This document shows positions 15,254 to 18,310 of a stretch of 18,310 nt of DNA, one piece after another (position 1 is the stretch's first letter; each line of letters opens with the position of its first letter). A program made the translations under genes and the position numbers. The stretch lies in contig JBHHZP010000066.1 in the NCBI GenBank assembly GCA_046758085.1, forward strand, positions 1 through 18,310, read 5' to 3'. Source of the stretch: VRUB01 sp046758085 (GTDB lineage Bacteria; Pseudomonadota; Gammaproteobacteria; Acidiferrobacterales; SPGG2). Below the pieces are notes generated by a model. The model saw nothing but the letters and a program-made list of their open reading frames with translations. It was not told the DNA's origin and did no database searches.

Positions 15254-16885
15254 ATGCCCGAGTCGCTGATGCAAATCGCCCATCTAGGCGTAGAGTTTCG
15301 TCAGCCGGCGCAGACCATCACTGCGGTCAAGGGTGTTTCGCTCGAGGTGCGCAAGGGAGAGACCGTGGGTCTGGTCGGCGAGAGCGGCTCCGGCAAGTCG
15401 GTGACCGCGCTGTCGGTCTTACAGTTGTTGCCTTACCCGATTGCGGCCCATGCACGCGGCAGTTCCATCCGATTCCAGCGTCGCGAGCTGGTGGGTGCCG
15501 ACGAGAAAACGCTGCAACAAGTGCGCGGCGACCGGATCTCGATGATTTTTCAGGAACCGATGACGTCGTTGAACCCGCTCCACACCGTGGAAAAGCAGAT
15601 CAACGAGGTGTTGACCGTACACAAGGGCCTCTCGCGCGAGGCTGCGCGAGCGCGCACCTTGGAGCTGCTTAATCTGGTTCACATTGCCGACCCTGAGCAG
15701 CGCCTTAGCGCCTATCCGCACCAGCTCTCGGGCGGCCAGCGCCAACGCGTTATGATCGCGATGGCGCTCGCTAACGAGCCGGACTTACTGATCGCGGACG
15801 AACCTACTACCGCCCTCGACGTCACGATTCAGGCACAGATCCTTCAACTGCTCAAGGACCTGCAGGCGCGCCTCGGTATGGCGCTGCTGCTTATCACGCA
15901 CGATCTTGGCGTGGTGCGCAAGATGGCGAAACGCGTGTACGTGATGTACGCGGGCGAGATCGTAGAATCAGGTGCCTGCGAGGACGTTTTCACCCGAGCG
16001 CAACACGCGTACACGCAGCGGCTGCTGGCCGCCGAGCCCAAAGGCGTGGCGGTGGCCGCACCGCCGGATGCCCGCCCAGTAATGACCGCACAGGACATAA
16101 AAGTCTGGTTCCCGGTAAAAGCGGGGGTGCTGCGACGAACAGTGGGCCATGTCAAGGCAGTCAACGGCATCAGCGTCAATGTGCGCCAGGGGCACACGGT
16201 CGGCGTGGTCGGCGAGAGCGGTTCCGGGAAAACGACGTTGGGCCTTGCGCTATTGCGCCTGCAGCGAAGCGAGGGGTCGATCGAGTTCACAGGCCGCGAG
16301 ATCCAGGGCATGCACTCGCGCACGCTGCGGCCGCTGCGGCGCGAGATGCAGATCGTGTTCCAGGACCCCTTCGGCAGTCTCAGTCCGCGCCTGTCGGTCG
16401 GACAAATCGTCGAGGAAGGCCTGCGCGTGCACGACCTGGCGGACACGCCGCACGAGCGTAAGCGCCTGATCGTGCAGGCGCTGGAAGAGGTCGGTCTGGA
16501 TCCGGAAAGCCGGCACCGTTATCCACACGAGTTCTCCGGGGGCCAGCGTCAGCGTATCGCGATCGCGCGGGCGATGGTGCTGAAGCCGCGATTCGTAGTG
16601 CTCGACGAGCCGACATCGGCACTCGACATGTCGGTGCAGGCGCAGATTGTAGATCTGCTGCGCGAGTTGCAAGCACGCCACCAGCTCGCTTACCTGTTCA
16701 TCAGTCATGACCTGAAGGTTGTGCGCGCGCTCAGCGATGAAGTAATCGTCATGCGCGACGGCCAGGTGGTCGAGCATGGCCCGGTGGAGCGAGTCTTCCA
16801 GCGTCCACGCGAGCCCTACACGCGCGCCCTCATGGCGGCGGCGTTCGATCTGGAGCTGGTCGAGGAAGACGCGGTGCGGGCCTAA
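15254..16885 (+). CDS. yejF: YejF dual ATP-binding protein
   Basis: ATPase of the YejABEF importer: two fused ABC domains in 543 residues, where Opp/Dpp systems use two separate proteins. Domain 1 has Walker A GESGSGKS (42-49), signature LSGGQRQR (158-165), and Walker B with Asp182 and Glu183 (LLIADEPTTALD). Domain 2 has Walker A GESGSGKT (320-327), signature FSGGQRQR (427-434), and Walker B with Asp451 and Glu452 (VVLDEPTSALD). Both H-loop regions (LLITHDLGVV and LFISHDLKVV) are present, so both sites look competent. The ATG immediately follows the yejE stop with no gap, indicating translational coupling. A dispersed 15-mer repeat lies just after the stop codon. Confidence 0.97.
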   Translation: MPESLMQIAHLGVEFRQPAQTITAVKGVSLEVRKGETVGLVGESGSGKSVTALSVLQLLPYPIAAHARGSSIRFQRRELVGADEKTLQQVRGDRISMIFQEPMTSLNPLHTVEKQINEVLTVHKGLSREAARARTLELLNLVHIADPEQRLSAYPHQLSGGQRQRVMIAMALANEPDLLIADEPTTALDVTIQAQILQLLKDLQARLGMALLLITHDLGVVRKMAKRVYVMYAGEIVESGACEDVFTRAQHAYTQRLLAAEPKGVAVAAPPDARPVMTAQDIKVWFPVKAGVLRRTVGHVKAVNGISVNVRQGHTVGVVGESGSGKTTLGLALLRLQRSEGSIEFTGREIQGMHSRTLRPLRREMQIVFQDPFGSLSPRLSVGQIVEEGLRVHDLADTPHERKRLIVQALEEVGLDPESRHRYPHEFSGGQRQRIAIARAMVLKPRFVVLDEPTSALDMSVQAQIVDLLRELQARHQLAYLFISHDLKVVRALSDEVIVMRDGQVVEHGPVERVFQRPREPYTRALMAAAFDLELVEEDAVRA

Positions 16886-16903
16886 GAGAGATATAAGCTG
16901 CAA

Positions 16904-16918
16904 GATCCAGGATACAAG
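16904..16918. repeat. GATCCAGGATACAAG repeat copy, right
   Basis: This is the second copy of the 15-mer at 4413-4427, with one mismatch. It lies 18 bp after the yejF stop in the 89-bp gap before icd. The gap shows no clear terminator. Confidence 0.5.
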
Positions 16919-16974
16919 TGAAAAAATCGCCAGCGAGGGCGGCCTTCTCTGATCTTACGCGACACTAAGCACCC

Positions 16975-17985
16975 ATGAAGAGAAAAACCATCACCGTCAT
17001 CCCGGGCGACGGTATCGGTCCGGAGATCATGCAGGCCGCGCTGGCGGTGCTGGACGCACTCGACTGCGGCCTCGACTACGCTTTCGCTGATGCCGGCCTC
17101 GCGGCGCTGGAGAAGGGCGAGGACTTGCTGCCACAGGCGACCGAAGATCTGATTGCCAAGAACCGTGTCGCGCTGAAAGGCCCCTTGACCACACCGGTGG
17201 GGGAGGGGTTTAGCTCGTTGAATGTGGCGTTGCGCAAGCGCTTCAATCTGTACGCCAACCTCCGCCCGGCCATTTCCTATCCGGGCACCGCCGCGCGCTA
17301 CGACAATATCGACATCATCACCATCCGTGAGAACACCGAAGGCATGTACGCGGCGGAGCGCCAGGAGCTGTCGGCTGATGGCGAGCGTGCCGAGTCGGTC
17401 AGCGTCGTGACACGCGCCGGGGCCTCGCGCATCTTGCATTTCGCCTATGAGACCGCGCGCGCGTACCGCAGGACGCGGATTACCGTCGTGCACAAGGCGA
17501 ACATCCTCAAGGCGACCTCCGCATTATTTCTAACGGTGGCACGCGAGATTGCCGGCGATTATCCCGAGATCGTCACCAGCGAAATGATTGTGGACAATAC
17601 CTGCATGCAGCTGGTGATGAACCCCTACCAGTTTGATGTCATTGTCACCACCAATCTGTTCGGGGATATTATTTCCGATCTCTGCGCAGGGCTCATCGGC
17701 GGCCTGGGCATGGCGCCGGGCGCCAACATCGGTGATGAGGCGGCGATTTTCGAGGCGGTACACGGCTCGGCGCCGGATATAGCGGGCAAGAACGTGGCCA
17801 ATCCGTCGGCATTGATCCTGGCAGCGGCGCTGATGCTCGAGCATCTGAGCATGGGTGACAAGGCGGAAAGCGTACGCGGGGCACTGCGCGATGTGATCCA
17901 ATCGCGCGATCGTTGCACCATGGACCTCGGCGGGCAAAGCAGCACGGACGAGTTCACCCAGGCCATCATCGAGCGACTGAAATAA
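16975..17985 (+). CDS. icd: NAD+-type isocitrate dehydrogenase
   Basis: Oxidative decarboxylation of isocitrate to 2-oxoglutarate, cytoplasmic. It has 336 residues, the short isopropylmalate-dehydrogenase-like form rather than the about 415-residue E. coli NADP+ enzyme. Substrate-site blocks are typical of isocitrate dehydrogenase: SSLNVALRKRFNLYANLRP and ITIRENTEGMYAAE. Catalytic and metal residues lie in VVHKANILK, VDNTCMQLVMNP and TTNLFGDIISDLCAG. In the cofactor loop, HGSAPDIAGKN has Asp268-Ile269 where the E. coli enzyme has Lys344-Tyr345, which bind the 2'-phosphate of NADP+; the substitution indicates NAD+ use. Homoisocitrate, isopropylmalate and tartrate dehydrogenases are relatives; the RENTEG motif favours isocitrate. 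The ATG at 16975 has a poor ribosome site. It could be read through from yejF or have its own promoter. Confidence 0.9.
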   Translation: MKRKTITVIPGDGIGPEIMQAALAVLDALDCGLDYAFADAGLAALEKGEDLLPQATEDLIAKNRVALKGPLTTPVGEGFSSLNVALRKRFNLYANLRPAISYPGTAARYDNIDIITIRENTEGMYAAERQELSADGERAESVSVVTRAGASRILHFAYETARAYRRTRITVVHKANILKATSALFLTVAREIAGDYPEIVTSEMIVDNTCMQLVMNPYQFDVIVTTNLFGDIISDLCAGLIGGLGMAPGANIGDEAAIFEAVHGSAPDIAGKNVANPSALILAAALMLEHLSMGDKAESVRGALRDVIQSRDRCTMDLGGQSSTDEFTQAIIERLK

Positions 17986-18012
17986 AGAAGAATATCGTAA
18001 ACCGTGATTGGT

Positions 18013-18035
18013 TACCCGTAGGGTATTTTATTTTA
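18013..18035 (+). terminator. Intrinsic terminator after icd
   Basis: TACCC-GTA-GGGTA hairpin (18013-18025) followed directly by TTTTATTTT, 27 bp after the icd stop codon. The stem is short but the tail is strong. Confidence 0.7.
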
Positions 18036-18038
18036 GTA

Positions 18039-18310
18039 TTTTTTGGGCGCCTTTCGCCTAGCCGAACGCCGAAGGAGGCGAAGAACGGTCCGGAACCGGG
18101 GTTTGGTTTTTTTTATCCCCTTACTCAAGCCGAAGCGAGGAATGAGGGCGAAGGGCAAGCACGAAGTGTCGGGGTTTTTCTTGGCGCATTTCGCCGATCC
18201 AAGCACTGAGGAAGGTTACCGGCTCGAGTCAGGGTGAAGTAGACGTTGTTTTTCGCCCCCTTGGTCAAGCCGAGCCCCGAGTGCAGACGAAGAGCGGGCC
18301 CGTAAGGGGC
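18039..18310. repeat. Degenerate tandem array with a T-tract every 68-74 bp
   Basis: T-tracts begin at 18039, 18107, 18175 and 18249 (spacing 68, 68, 74). After each tract comes a C-rich word (like GGCGCCTTTCGCC or CCCCCTTGGTC), then a diverged core around TCAAGCCGAGCGCGAGG: 18055-18079, 18124-18140, 18196-18211 and 18264-18281. Units 1 and 3 resemble each other most, as do units 2 and 4, suggesting a two-part unit of about 136-142 bp. Unit 1 has a perfect 7-bp dyad, TTCGCCT (18053-18059) and AGGCGAA. The array runs off the window. The open frames across it look like translation of repeats, not genes. Confidence 0.6.

Noticed and set aside
17913..18237. Two overlapping open frames across the icd end and the terminal array
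   Set aside because: They read through the icd 3' end, a terminator and repeat units; Arg/Lys/Gly-rich content follows from the repeats and no ribosome site is seen.
18039..18310. CRISPR-like array
   Set aside because: The units are diverged along their whole length, with no constant 23-47 bp repeat separated by unique spacers, and there are no cas genes nearby.

Overview
The window looks like a chromosomal segment of a GC-rich gammaproteobacterium. The GlcDEF, YejABEF, Do-type protease and OmpR-type regulator proteins all read as gammaproteobacterial. An aerobic or chemolithoautotrophic lifestyle is an inference. It rests on a complete glycolate-to-malate salvage set and on an isocitrate dehydrogenase of the NAD+ type, as known from acidithiobacilli. 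I see no tRNA, rRNA, CRISPR array, transposase, integrase or phage gene.

Left third (233-6101, minus strand): four genes read in the order glcD, glcE, glcF, aceB. GlcDEF oxidises glycolate to glyoxylate, and malate synthase A condenses glyoxylate with acetyl-CoA to malate. The gaps between these genes are wide (96-210 bp). They hold degenerate repeats: an imperfect inverted repeat after glcD, a short element on both sides of glcE, and a perfect 13-bp tandem duplication right before glcF.

Middle (6355-8705, plus strand): an unrecognised small protein with a C-terminal membrane tail is divergent from glcD. It is followed by a 330-bp regulatory gap and a Do/HtrA periplasmic serine protease closed by a clear terminator.

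Right half (8841-16885, plus strand): a response regulator and sensor kinase (overlapping genes) run straight into a tightly packed yejABEF peptide/microcin-C-type ABC importer operon. The binding protein YejA carries an extra C-terminal membrane helix. The htrA, two-component and yej genes together suggest an envelope-stress or peptide-response neighbourhood; this is inference.

Right end: an NAD+-type isocitrate dehydrogenase gene (16975-17985) ends with a terminator. It is followed to the window edge by a degenerate tandem array with a T-tract about every 68-74 bp, which no gene explains. The core genes are well-known families. The least explained items are the terminal array, the tail-anchored small protein, the anchored YejA and the repeats in the glc cluster.
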